Origin: Thermohalobaculum sp039805905
Lineage (GTDB): Bacteria; Pseudomonadota; Alphaproteobacteria; Rhodobacterales; Rhodobacteraceae
NCBI GenBank assembly: GCA_039805905.1
Contig: JBDIVM010000002.1
Span: 496,001-560,000 of the forward strand
Length of the DNA stretch: 64,000 nucleotides
Direction: 5' to 3'
Position 1 is the stretch's first letter; each line of letters opens with the position of its first letter. A program made the position numbers and the translations under genes. The notes under the pieces are model-generated. The model saw only the letters and a list, made by a program, of their open reading frames with translations. It ran no database searches and had not been told where the DNA came from. Shown one piece after another: positions 17,951 through 26,905 of the stretch.

Positions 17951-19138
17951 TTGCCCAACCCGCTGAACCCGAACCTCGCCCGTGTCGCCGAAGCCCCGAT
18001 CATGGAGGTGCAGCGCTGGGTGCGAGAGACGCACTTTCCGCCGGAGCGGCCGCTCCTCAACCTCAGCCAGGCGGCACCGGTCGATCCGCCGCCCCAGGCG
18101 CTCCGGTCCGCGATGGCCGAGGCCGCTGCCGCGCCCGACAACCATCTTTACGGGCCGGTGCTCGGCGACACCGAGTTGCGCGACGAGATCGCGGCGCGCT
18201 GGTCGGTGCATTACGGTGCTGCAGTCGATGGCTCGGAGGTCGCCGTCACCGCCGGCTGCAATCAGGCCTTCTGCACGGCGATAGCCACCCTCTGCGCGCC
18301 CGGCGACGCGGTCATGCTGCCTGCGCCCTGGTACTTCAATCACAAGATGTGGCTCGACATGAGCGGGGTCGAGACGGTGCCCCGGCCCTGCGGCCCGGAC
18401 ATGCTGCCCGATCTCGAGGCGGCGCGGGCGGCCATGACCCCGGCCGTGAAGGCGATCGCGCTCGTCAGCCCCAACAACCCGACGGGAGCCGAGTATCCGG
18501 CGATGCTGCTCGACGCCTTCTACGCGCTCGCCCGCGCACACGGGGCCGTGCTGGTGCTGGACGAGACCTATCGCGACTTCCATTCGGCGCCTGGCGCTCC
18601 GCACGACCTGTTCGGCCAGCCGGACTGGCGCGAGGGATTCATCCATCTCTACAGCTTTTCAAAGGTCTTCCGCCTCACCGGCCACCGCGTCGGCGCACTC
18701 GTGGCCGGCTCGGGCCGGCTGGCCGAGGCGGAGAAGTTCCTCGACACCGTCGCGATCTGTGCGCCGCGGCTGGGCCAGATCGCGGCGCTCTGGGGGTTGC
18801 GCAACCTTGGCAACTGGGTGGCGGCGGAGCGGGACGAGATCCTCGCCCGCCGCCGCGCCGTCGAAGCCGTCTTCGCCGGCCTGCCCGGCTGGCAGCTCCG
18901 CGGCGCCGGAGCCTATTTCGCCTATGCGGCCCCTCCGGGCGGCCTGCCCTCGCCGGTTGCCGCCCGGCGGCTGCTCGCCGAGCAGTCCGTGCTGACGCTG
19001 CCGGGCACCATGTTCACGCCACCAGACACGGGAGGCAGAGATTGGGGTGGCACCTCTCATCTCCGGATCGCCTTCGCAAATACGGATGCGGCGGGCATCG
19101 CCGAGATGGGCCGCCGTCTGGTCGCGTTCCACCCCTGA
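17951..19138 (+). CDS. Class I/II aminotransferase
   Basis: A 395-residue PLP-dependent aminotransferase of the aspartate/aromatic fold. The conserved block VSPNNPTG and Asp/Tyr in VLDETYRDF contact PLP, and the Schiff-base lysine lies in SFSKVFRLTGHR. The start is a TTG with GGAG eight bases upstream; the first ATG (18002) would remove the usual N-terminal segment LNPNLARVAEAPIMEV. The substrate is unknown. It stands alone between the divergent ABC-F gene and ppiD. Confidence 0.87.
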   Translation: MPNPLNPNLARVAEAPIMEVQRWVRETHFPPERPLLNLSQAAPVDPPPQALRSAMAEAAAAPDNHLYGPVLGDTELRDEIAARWSVHYGAAVDGSEVAVTAGCNQAFCTAIATLCAPGDAVMLPAPWYFNHKMWLDMSGVETVPRPCGPDMLPDLEAARAAMTPAVKAIALVSPNNPTGAEYPAMLLDAFYALARAHGAVLVLDETYRDFHSAPGAPHDLFGQPDWREGFIHLYSFSKVFRLTGHRVGALVAGSGRLAEAEKFLDTVAICAPRLGQIAALWGLRNLGNWVAAERDEILARRRAVEAVFAGLPGWQLRGAGAYFAYAAPPGGLPSPVAARRLLAEQSVLTLPGTMFTPPDTGGRDWGGTSHLRIAFANTDAAGIAEMGRRLVAFHP

Positions 19139-19200
19139 GCGCCTGCCGCATCCCTTGTGCGGTTCAACCACGCGGATTAAGAAGCGCTTCCGACCGAGAC

Positions 19201-19215
19201 GCCTGTCAGACAGGC
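19201..19215. repeat. 15-bp inverted repeat upstream of ppiD
   Basis: GCCTGTC and GACAGGC flank a single central base, 22 bases before the ppiD start codon. It could be the foot of a terminator for the aminotransferase gene or an operator for ppiD. No T-run follows, so an operator or mRNA hairpin near the start is slightly more likely. Confidence 0.4.
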
Positions 19216-19236
19216 CAGTATCCGAACGGGTGATAA

Positions 19237-21147
19237 ATGCTGCAGCAACTGCGCAGGGGCGCAAAGTCCACGGTCGCCAAGGTTCTCGGCGGGCTTCTCG
19301 TAGCGAGTTTTGCGCTCTGGGGTATCGGCGACATCTTCTCGTTCCAGCTCGACAGTGCGGTCGCGAGGGTGGGTGGTACCAGCGTGCCGGCGACGCGTTT
19401 CGCCGAGACGCTGCAGCGCGAGCAGAACCGGCTCACGGGTCAGTCGGGCCAGCTCGTCACCTTCGACATGATGCGCGCCGCCGGGATTGATCGGCGCATC
19501 CTTGGCAGCCTCATCCGCGACGCCGCGTTCGAGGAGGAGCTGCGTCGCCTTGGCATCTCTGCGCCGGACAGCGCTGTGGCGGATTCGATTCAGGGCAATC
19601 CCGCGTTCCACGATCCGGGCGGAAAATTCTCGCGCCAAGGGTACCAGTTCATGCTGGCCCAGCAAGGTTTCTCCGAGCGGGAATTCGAGGATCTGACGCG
19701 CATCGTGCTCGCGCAACAGATCCTCGCCGGGACCGTTGAGGCAGGGATCGAAGCGCCACCGGGCATCTCTGCGCGTGTCGCTGCGTTTCAGGGCGAGCAG
19801 CGCGCGATCACGATCATGACCCTGACACCGGACATGGCGCCTGACCCGGGTACACCGGACGATGGCGGATTGCGCGCCTTCTACGACGCCCGCCCGGCAC
19901 TGTTCACCGAGCCCGAGCGGCGCTGGGGGGAATATGTCCATGTGGATGCCGTCAGGCTCCTGGAGGAACTCGCACCCGAAGAAGCGGAGGTCCGGGCGGA
20001 GTATGACGACAACCGGTCGGCCTATACGACGCCGGAGACGCGCAAACTCGACCAGATTACATACCCCGACAGGGCATCCGCCGACGCGGCGGTGGCAATG
20101 CTCGCCAGTGGTAATGCGACCTTCGAGTCGATGCTCGGTGAGGCGGGGCTGACCGCGGATCAAGCGGATCTGGGCTCTGTCCTGCTCGAGGATCTCCCGG
20201 CTGAAGCGGCCGCACTGGTATTTGCCGCCAAGGAGCCGGGGCTTGCCGGCCCCGTCGAGCTTCCTGCCGGCTATGCCGTTTACAGGATCCGCGAGATATC
20301 GCCATCGTCGACGACGCCGTTCGAAGAGGTGCGCGAACGGATCGCCGACGACCTCGCCAGGGCCCGTATCCATGTCCGTGCCCCGGAGATTGCAAATCAG
20401 GTCGAGGAACTGCGCGCCGGCGGACTCCCGCTCGACGACATCGCCGAGCAGTCCGGCGCAGTTTACGGCAGTTTCGACGGTGTGGCACCGGATGGCAGCC
20501 TCGCCGATGGCAGCCAGGCCGAGGGCGTGCTGGCGACACCATCATTCCTCACCGAGGTCTCGGCGGCGATCGAAGGCGAGGAACGCGACATCATCGAGCT
20601 GCCGGATGGCGGGTTCCTGCTCGTCAGCCTGCAACGCATCGAGCCGAGCGCGCTGCAGCCGCTGGACAAGGTGCGCGATCGCGCGATTGCCGCGTGGCAG
20701 ACGGCAGAGCGGATGAAGGCGATCGAGGCGCAGGGGGCCGAGATGGCGGCGCGGCTCGGCGCCGATGCGTCGATCTGGGATCTGGCCGACGAGCTGACGG
20801 TCGCCGCCCTGCCGCTGCCGCCGTTCACGCGGATGAACCCGCCTGCCGACGTGCCGCCGACGATGATCGCGGATATCTTTCGGGCGCCAGTTGCGGGCGG
20901 GGTTTCCGGTGTTGCGGACAACGGCACCGCCGTCATCATTGCGCAGGTTAGCAGCGCGGTCGCAGCGGCGCCCGAAGCGGTCGCCCGGGTGAGCGGCGAT
21001 CTCGACCGGGAGCTCGTGTCGCTGCTTCAGGCAGACATGCGCGAATACTTCGGCCGTGCAATCGAGGCGCAGCACGGCGCCAGCATCGACCCTGCGGTCG
21101 CCGACGAGGTGTTCCGCCGGCTCGGCACGTCCGTCCCCGGCTCGTGA
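19237..21147 (+). CDS. ppiD: Membrane-anchored peptidyl-prolyl isomerase / foldase (PpiD-like)
   Basis: A 636-residue periplasmic chaperone anchored by one N-terminal helix (about residues 15-36, LGGLLVASFALWGIGDIF). A SurA_N-like chaperone domain occupies about 37-165. A parvulin-type PPIase domain (about 265-355) is recognisable in PETRKLDQITYP and ELPAGYAVYRIREI. It helps fold proteins leaving the Sec translocon. In Rhodobacterales this gene sits just before trpE, as here. The TGA overlaps a possible GTG for trpE, but trpE probably starts 24 bases later. Confidence 0.85.
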   Translation: MLQQLRRGAKSTVAKVLGGLLVASFALWGIGDIFSFQLDSAVARVGGTSVPATRFAETLQREQNRLTGQSGQLVTFDMMRAAGIDRRILGSLIRDAAFEEELRRLGISAPDSAVADSIQGNPAFHDPGGKFSRQGYQFMLAQQGFSEREFEDLTRIVLAQQILAGTVEAGIEAPPGISARVAAFQGEQRAITIMTLTPDMAPDPGTPDDGGLRAFYDARPALFTEPERRWGEYVHVDAVRLLEELAPEEAEVRAEYDDNRSAYTTPETRKLDQITYPDRASADAAVAMLASGNATFESMLGEAGLTADQADLGSVLLEDLPAEAAALVFAAKEPGLAGPVELPAGYAVYRIREISPSSTTPFEEVRERIADDLARARIHVRAPEIANQVEELRAGGLPLDDIAEQSGAVYGSFDGVAPDGSLADGSQAEGVLATPSFLTEVSAAIEGEERDIIELPDGGFLLVSLQRIEPSALQPLDKVRDRAIAAWQTAERMKAIEAQGAEMAARLGADASIWDLADELTVAALPLPPFTRMNPPADVPPTMIADIFRAPVAGGVSGVADNGTAVIIAQVSSAVAAAPEAVARVSGDLDRELVSLLQADMREYFGRAIEAQHGASIDPAVADEVFRRLGTSVPGS

Positions 21148-21170
21148 GCGGCAGGACGGGAGCGGCAACC

Positions 21171-22688
21171 ATGGAGATCAGCCCGTCTCCCGACGCCTTC
21201 GCGCGTGCCTACCGGGGTGGCGCCAACCAGGTCGTCTGGGCTCAGGTCGTCGCCGACATGGACACGCCGGTCTCGTTGATGCTGAAACTGACGGACGCCA
21301 CAGCGAACAGCTTCCTGCTCGAATCCGTCACCGGTGGAGAGATTCGCGGTCGCTACTCGGTGATCGGCTGCGATCCGGACCTGATCTGGCGCTGCCGCGG
21401 CAACGCGGCAGAGGTCAATCGGCGCGCCTCGACAGACGCGTACGCTTTCCTCATCGAGGATCGGCCTACCCTCGCCAGCCTGCGCGCCCTGATCGCCGAG
21501 AGCCGGATCGAGCTTCCCGCCGCCCTGCCGCCGATGGCGGCGGGCCTGTTCGGCTATCTGGGCTACGACATGATCCGGCTCGTCGAGCGCCTGCCCGAGC
21601 CGAACCCGGACCCGCTGGGATTGCCGGATGCCATGCTGCTCCGCCCGCGCCTCGTCGCCATCGTCGACAACATCCGCGACATGGTCACGCTGGTCGCTCC
21701 GGTCTGGCACGATCCGGCGGTCGAGGCGACCGAGGCCTACGGCACTGCTTCCGCGCGGCTGGTGTCAGCGCTCGCCGCGATCGACCGGGCGCCGCCGCAC
21801 GGCACACCCGTCACGCCGATCACCGGCGAGGCGGCCCGCAGCATCAGCGCGATCTCGAACACCACCCACCCCGAGTACCTCGAAATGGTCGAGCGGGCGA
21901 AGGAGTACATCCGCGCCGGCGACATTTTCCAGGTGGTGCCCTCGCAGCGCTGGGCGCTGCCGCTCGATGTCTCGCCCTTCTCACTCTACCGGGCGGTGCG
22001 GCGCATAAACCCCAGTCCTTACATGTTCTTCTTCAACCTCGCTGGACCCGAGGGCGGCTTCCAGATCGTCGGCGCCAGCCCCGAGATCCTGGTCCGTGTG
22101 CGCGGTGGCACGGTGACAATCCGCCCGATCGCCGGCACCCGGCCGCGCGGCAGGACACCAGAGGAGGACAAGGCTCTGGAGGAGGATCTTCTGGGTGACC
22201 CAAAGGAGCGGGCCGAGCACCTGATGCTGCTCGACCTCGGCCGCAACGACGTTGGCCGTGTGGCCAAGATCGGCACCGTCGTTCCGAACGAACAGTTCAC
22301 CGTCGAGCGCTACAGCCATGTCATGCACATTGTCTCGAACGTCGACGGCGAGCTGCGCGACGACCAGGACGCACTCTCGGCGCTTCTGGCTGGCCTGCCG
22401 GCCGGCACCGTTTCGGGTGCCCCGAAGATCCGGGCGATGGAGATCATCGACGAACTCGAGAAGGAGAAGCGCGGCATCTATGCGGGCGCCGTCGGCTACT
22501 TCTCGGCCGCCGGCGAGATGGACACCTGCATCGCGCTCAGGACCGGCGTGGTCAAGGACGGCACACTCTACGTGCAGGCGGGTGGCGGAGTGGTCTACGA
22601 CTCGGACCCCGAGGCCGAGTACCAGGAGACGGTCAACAAGGCCAAGGCCCTGATGCACGCAGCCGCCGTGGCGCGCAACTTCAACTGA
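21171..22688 (+). CDS. trpE: Anthranilate synthase component I
   Basis: The 505-residue enzyme makes anthranilate from chorismate using ammonia supplied by TrpG. The tryptophan feedback site appears as NSFLLESVTGG near the N-terminus. The chorismate-binding domain shows PSQRWALP, FQIVGASPEILVRV, RPIAGTRPRGRTPEED, LLDLGRNDVGRV and GTVSGAPKIRAMEII. The ATG at 21171 has GGGAG about ten bases upstream; an in-frame GTG at 21144 overlaps the ppiD stop. It is separated from trpGDC by an antisense gene, a split arrangement known in Rhodobacterales. No leader peptide or attenuator was seen. Confidence 0.95.
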   Translation: MEISPSPDAFARAYRGGANQVVWAQVVADMDTPVSLMLKLTDATANSFLLESVTGGEIRGRYSVIGCDPDLIWRCRGNAAEVNRRASTDAYAFLIEDRPTLASLRALIAESRIELPAALPPMAAGLFGYLGYDMIRLVERLPEPNPDPLGLPDAMLLRPRLVAIVDNIRDMVTLVAPVWHDPAVEATEAYGTASARLVSALAAIDRAPPHGTPVTPITGEAARSISAISNTTHPEYLEMVERAKEYIRAGDIFQVVPSQRWALPLDVSPFSLYRAVRRINPSPYMFFFNLAGPEGGFQIVGASPEILVRVRGGTVTIRPIAGTRPRGRTPEEDKALEEDLLGDPKERAEHLMLLDLGRNDVGRVAKIGTVVPNEQFTVERYSHVMHIVSNVDGELRDDQDALSALLAGLPAGTVSGAPKIRAMEIIDELEKEKRGIYAGAVGYFSAAGEMDTCIALRTGVVKDGTLYVQAGGGVVYDSDPEAEYQETVNKAKALMHAAAVARNFN

Positions 22689-22721
22689 GTGCGACCGGTG
22701 AGGCGGAGCGACCGCTTGGGG

Positions 22722-22743
22722 TGACTGGCATCGATGCCAGTCA
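22722..22743. terminator. Perfect 22-bp palindrome after trpE (probable bidirectional terminator)
   Basis: TGACTGGCA and TGCCAGTCA flank a TCGA centre, 34 bases after the trpE stop and between two convergent genes. The symmetry would end transcripts from either side, though no T-run follows, so Rho-independent action is uncertain. The following 120 bases (22744-22862) are conspicuously AT-rich for this genome and contain no gene I can support. Confidence 0.5.
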
Positions 22744-22862
22744 AATCATGCAGAATTGTCCGAATTCGGGTGAACCGGTCATCAATTTAAAACATCATGA
22801 AACGATCACAAGATATTGGTAAGGTTATAAATAGCCCATCTTGAAAAGACTGGTCGCGCCCT

Positions 22863-23870
22863 TCACCCGCCGCCTTGACGTGCGACCACGGCCGAAAGGG
22901 GCGCGAGCCGGGCGGTTTCCTCGGAACCCTCGCCGCCCCAAAGCTGCAGGGCGAGAAAGACGTCCTCGCCCGGGGTCGCGAACACGACCGCAGAGCCACG
23001 CCTCGCCGCGTCGGCGGCGGCACGATCGAGAATGGCATGCGCGTCGGCAGCCGTTGCGTCGGCAGGGATCGAGAACCGGCTGACGGCGATCGGCGAGATC
23101 AGCCCGGCCGCGCGAGCCGTTGACTGCTCGTCAGGCCCGACTCCGACATCCACATACCCAAAGCCATGCGGCGCGAGGGCGCTGTCAATGCCGTTCAAGA
23201 CCTCGGCATTCGGCGGCGCGACAGCCTCGGGTGTCCGAGAGGCCGCCACCGCCATCGGCAGGCGGCGCATCAGGGCAGCGGTCCGGTCGCCCGTCTCCTC
23301 CTGGCCAAGCCCGTATTCAAGCAGCACGCCGCCACCCTGCCCCTCGGCGACAACAGGCAGCTCTGCCAGGACCTCGTAGCCGGCGTCCCAAGCCGTCCTG
23401 GCGGTGACCCGGTCCCCGTCCTTGCCGGCGATCACTCCGATGGTGAGCGGCAGGTCGAGCGAGAACATCGCGGGATGCAGCAACGGATCCGCGGCCGCGT
23501 CATGGAATACCACGGCGATCAGGGGCGTTCCGGGTTCGGCGCTGAATGCCGTGGAATTGACGGTCACGGCCGGGCCGGCGAGCTGGATCGGCCCGAGGGC
23601 CTCTTCCGCCGGCTGCGATCCGGCCTCCGGGTCCGGCGCGCTGTAGGCAGGCTTGTCGGAAACCTCGATGCCCGCAATGACGGTCGGGGTCGCCGCGGCC
23701 TCCTGATCCGCCGGATCGGACGGAATCTGCGGCGGCGGCAGGACATAGACGGAAAGCGCCCAGATCGCCATGCCGCAGACCAGAACCGACGATACCGTGC
23801 CGCGGAAGAAGCGCCCCCACCAGCCGGCGCGGCGTTCGGCTTCCTCATCCTCGTCCAACGGTCTAGCCAT
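22863..23870 (-). CDS. Divergent polysaccharide deacetylase family protein (YibQ-like)
   Basis: A 335-residue protein with a charged N-terminus, one membrane helix (about residues 27-46) and a Pro/Glu/Ala-rich linker. The C-terminal domain reads IAVVFHDAAADPLLHPAMFSL, LPLTIGVIAGKDG, YEVLAELPV. This matches the YibQ/DUF610 branch of the NodB deacetylase fold, in which metal-binding residues are often altered. It is therefore likely an envelope protein of uncertain activity. It lies antisense between trpE and trpG. Confidence 0.62.
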   Translation of the reverse strand: MARPLDEDEEAERRAGWWGRFFRGTVSSVLVCGMAIWALSVYVLPPPQIPSDPADQEAAATPTVIAGIEVSDKPAYSAPDPEAGSQPAEEALGPIQLAGPAVTVNSTAFSAEPGTPLIAVVFHDAAADPLLHPAMFSLDLPLTIGVIAGKDGDRVTARTAWDAGYEVLAELPVVAEGQGGGVLLEYGLGQEETGDRTAALMRRLPMAVAASRTPEAVAPPNAEVLNGIDSALAPHGFGYVDVGVGPDEQSTARAAGLISPIAVSRFSIPADATAADAHAILDRAAADAARRGSAVVFATPGEDVFLALQLWGGEGSEETARLAPLSAVVARQGGG

Positions 23871-24013
23871 AAGCCACCCAGCTCGAATTCTGCCCCCGGG
23901 CCCTGCACGTCCGCCTCGCCTTGACGCGCGCAGCCCTGTCGGCGCATCTATACCCGCACGCGGCGGACCGCGCTACCGTATTGGCCGCCCCGCAACAGAA
24001 GGCCGCCGGCGCC

Positions 24014-24589
24014 ATGCTGCTCCTGATCGACAACTACGACAGCTTTACCTACAACCTCGTCCATTATCTGGGCGAGCTGGGCGCCGAGGCGAAGGTCGTG
24101 CGCAACGACGAGATCACCGCCGCGGAAGCCTTCGCCATGAGGCCGCAGGCGATCGTCATCTCGCCCGGCCCCTGCGATCCCGACCAGGCCGGCATCTGCC
24201 TCGAGCTGATCCGCGAGGCGCCCGCCGACCTGCCGATCCTCGGCGTCTGCCTCGGCCACCAGGCGATCGGCCAGGCGATGGGCGGCGAGGTGGTGCGCTG
24301 CCACGAGATCATGCACGGCAAGCTCTCGACGCTCACCCACTCCGGCACGGGCGTCTTCGCGGGTCTGCCGCAGGGCTTTGCCGTGACACGGTATCACTCG
24401 CTCACGGTGAAACCCGAGACCCTGCCTGACAGCCTCGAGGTCACCGCCCGGTCGCAGTCGGGGGTGATCATGGGGCTTCAGCACCGGACCCGGCCGGTGC
24501 ACGGTGTCCAGTTCCATCCAGAGTCGATCGCCAGCGAGCACGGCCACGCGCTGCTGAAGAACTTCCTCGATCTGGCGGAGGCGGCATGA
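24014..24589 (+). CDS. trpG: Anthranilate synthase component II (glutamine amidotransferase)
   Basis: The 191-residue class I glutamine amidotransferase hydrolyses glutamine and passes ammonia to TrpE. It begins MLLLIDNYDSFTYNLVHYL. The oxyanion/nucleophile motif GVCLGHQ contains the catalytic Cys at about 79, and HPES at about 165 supplies the His-Glu pair. An in-frame ATG lies 93 bases upstream, but the ATG at 24014 gives the canonical start. The stop overlaps the trpD start (ATGA). Confidence 0.95.
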   Translation: MLLLIDNYDSFTYNLVHYLGELGAEAKVVRNDEITAAEAFAMRPQAIVISPGPCDPDQAGICLELIREAPADLPILGVCLGHQAIGQAMGGEVVRCHEIMHGKLSTLTHSGTGVFAGLPQGFAVTRYHSLTVKPETLPDSLEVTARSQSGVIMGLQHRTRPVHGVQFHPESIASEHGHALLKNFLDLAEAA

Positions 24590-25605
24590 GCGACGCCCTG
24601 AAGCCGCTGATCGCCAAGGCCGCCGATGGCCCCCTGACCCGCGAGGAGGCCGAGGAGGCCTTCGGCATCATCATGTCCGGCGAGGCCACCATGGCGCAGA
24701 CCGCCGGGCTCCTCATGGCGCTGCGGGTACGCGGCGAAGCGGTGGACGAGATCGCCGGCGCCGCCGCCGCGATGCGCGCCAAGGCGGCCGGGGTGCGGGC
24801 ACCGAAGGGGGCTATCGACATCGTCGGAACGGGGGGCGACGGGCGCGGCACACTGAACATCTCGACCGCCGCGGCCTTCATCGTGGCCGGCGCCGGCGTG
24901 CCGGTGGCCAAGCACGGCAACCGGGCGCTGACCTCGCAGTCCGGCACTGCGGACGCGCTCTCGCAGCTCGGCATCAACGTCATGGTGCCCGCCGAGGTGG
25001 CGCAGAAGGCGATCGACGAATGCGGCATCTGCTTCATGATGGCGCCGATGCACCATTCGGCGATGAAGCACGTCATGCCGGTCCGGCTCGAGCTCGGCAC
25101 GCGCACTGTCTTCAACATTCTCGGGCCGCTGACCAACCCGGCCGGCGTGAGGTTCCAGCTGACCGGCGCCTACTCGCCGAAGCTGCTCCGACCGATGGCC
25201 GAGACGCTGCGGGCACTCGGCACCGAGGCGGCCTGGCTGGTGCACGGGCACGACGGCACCGACGAGATCTCGATCTGCGGCCCGAGCACGGTGGTGGCGC
25301 TGAACGACGGCGTGATCGAGGAGCGCGAGGTCCATCCCGAAGCGGCCGGCCTCCCGGTGCATCCGTTCCGCGACATCATCGGCGGCGCGCCCGAGGAGAA
25401 TGCCTATCGCCTCCGCGCCCTGCTGAATGGGGCCGCCGGAGCCTATCGCGACGCGGCGATCCTGAACTCTGCCGCCGCGCTGGTGATCGCGGGCCGCGCG
25501 GCCGACCTGAAGGAGGGCGCCGAAGTCGCCACCGAGAGCATCGACTCGGGCGCCGCCAGGGCCAAGGTTGCCGCGCTGGCCGCGGCGACGAAGGCGGCCG
25601 GCTGA
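24586..25605 (+). CDS. trpD: Anthranilate phosphoribosyltransferase
   Basis: The 339-residue enzyme couples anthranilate to PRPP, the second step of tryptophan synthesis. The PRPP-binding motif GTGGDGRGTLNIST is near residue 80, followed by KHGNRALTSQSGTAD and a Mg-binding D/E region. Length is normal for TrpD. The start overlaps the trpG stop and the stop overlaps the trpC start, so translation is probably coupled. Confidence 0.96.
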   Translation: MSDALKPLIAKAADGPLTREEAEEAFGIIMSGEATMAQTAGLLMALRVRGEAVDEIAGAAAAMRAKAAGVRAPKGAIDIVGTGGDGRGTLNISTAAAFIVAGAGVPVAKHGNRALTSQSGTADALSQLGINVMVPAEVAQKAIDECGICFMMAPMHHSAMKHVMPVRLELGTRTVFNILGPLTNPAGVRFQLTGAYSPKLLRPMAETLRALGTEAAWLVHGHDGTDEISICGPSTVVALNDGVIEEREVHPEAAGLPVHPFRDIIGGAPEENAYRLRALLNGAAGAYRDAAILNSAAALVIAGRAADLKEGAEVATESIDSGAARAKVAALAAATKAAG

Positions 25606-26435
25606 TGGCGGACATCCTCGACAGGATCAAGGCCTACAAGCTGGAGGAGGTCGCCGCCCGCAAGGCGGCGCGGCCCCTCGCCGATATCGAGACCGCCGCC
25701 AGGGCGGCCCCGACCGTCCGCCCGTTTCGCGCCGCGCTCGCTGCCGCCGAGACCGCCGGGCGCTACGGGCTGATCGCCGAGATCAAGAAGGCCAGCCCCT
25801 CGCGCGGCCTGATCCGCGCCGATTTCGACCCGCCGGCACTCGCCCGCGCCTATGAGAAGGGTGGCGCCACGTGCCTCAGCGTGCTGACCGACACGCCGAG
25901 CTTCCAGGGCGCGGACGCCTTCCTGATCCAGGCGCGCGCGGCAACCCGGCTGCCGGTGCTGCGCAAGGATTTCCTCTACGACCCCTGGCAGGTGGCCGAG
26001 GCGCGCGCGCTGGGCGCCGACTGCATCCTGATCATCATGGCGAGCGTCTCCGACGCGCAGGCCGCCGAGCTGGAGGATGCCGCCTTCGCCTGGGGCATGG
26101 ACGCGCTGATCGAGGTTCATGACGCGGCCGAGCTGGGTCGGGCGCTGAAGCTTAAGTCGACCCTCGTTGGAATCAACAACCGCAACCTCAAGACCTTCGA
26201 GACCCGGCTCGAGACCACCGAGGCGCTGGCACCCCGCGTGCCGGCAGGCCGGCTGCTGGTCGCCGAGAGCGGGCTCTTCGCTCCGGCGGACCTCGCACGG
26301 CTTGCCCGTGCGGGTGCGCGGAGCTTCCTGATCGGCGAAAGCCTGATGCGGCAGGCCGATGTTGCGGCCGCGACCCGGGCAATCCTGGCGGACCCGCTGC
26401 GGCGAAGCGTAGTCGGATCATCGGGCGCCGCATGA
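25605..26435 (+). CDS. trpC: Indole-3-glycerol phosphate synthase
   Basis: The 276-residue (beta/alpha)8 enzyme closes the indole ring in the fourth step of the pathway. Family motifs are EIKKASPSRG (catalytic Lys), LRKDFLYDPWQV and GINNRNLKTF, and ESGLF ends the phosphate-binding part. It is monofunctional, with no TrpF fused. The start overlaps the trpD stop by one base (TGATG) and the stop overlaps moaC (ATGA). Confidence 0.96.
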   Translation: MADILDRIKAYKLEEVAARKAARPLADIETAARAAPTVRPFRAALAAAETAGRYGLIAEIKKASPSRGLIRADFDPPALARAYEKGGATCLSVLTDTPSFQGADAFLIQARAATRLPVLRKDFLYDPWQVAEARALGADCILIIMASVSDAQAAELEDAAFAWGMDALIEVHDAAELGRALKLKSTLVGINNRNLKTFETRLETTEALAPRVPAGRLLVAESGLFAPADLARLARAGARSFLIGESLMRQADVAAATRAILADPLRRSVVGSSGAA

Positions 26436-26905
26436 GCGACTTCACCCATTTCGACGACGAGGGCCGCGCCGCGATGGTCGATGTCGGGGGTAAGCCCTCG
26501 ACGCAGCGCTCCGCCACTGCGAGGGGTGCCGTGGTGATGGCGCCCGAGACGCTGGCAATGATCGTCGAGGGCAAGGCGAAGAAGGGCGACGTGCTGGCCG
26601 TGGCCCGCCTCGCCGGCATCATGGCGGCCAAGCGCACGCCCGAGCTGATCCCGCTCTGTCACCCGCTGCTGCTGAGCAAGGTGACGGTCGAGCTGACCCC
26701 CGCCCCGCCGGAACGGGTGGAGATCGAGGCCACGGTCAAGCTCACCGGCCAGACCGGGGTCGAGATGGAGGCGCTGACCGCCGTCTCGGTCGCCGCACTG
26801 ACCGTCTACGACATGTGCAAGGCGGTCGACCGCGCGATGCGGATCACCGACATCCGGCTTACCCGCAAGGCAGGCGGCAAGTCCGGTACCTTCGAGGCGT
26901 CCTGA
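26432..26905 (+). CDS. moaC: Cyclic pyranopterin monophosphate synthase
   Basis: A 157-residue enzyme of molybdenum cofactor synthesis that converts 3',8-cyclo-dihydro-GTP to cyclic pyranopterin monophosphate. It starts MSDFTHFDDEGRAAMVDV and carries LIPLCHPLLLSKV, EMEALTAVSVAALTVYDMCKA and the catalytic Lys/Asp region at KAVDR. It overlaps both trpC and moeA by four and one bases. The trp-moa linkage is common in Rhodobacterales. Confidence 0.96.
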   Translation: MSDFTHFDDEGRAAMVDVGGKPSTQRSATARGAVVMAPETLAMIVEGKAKKGDVLAVARLAGIMAAKRTPELIPLCHPLLLSKVTVELTPAPPERVEIEATVKLTGQTGVEMEALTAVSVAALTVYDMCKAVDRAMRITDIRLTRKAGGKSGTFEAS

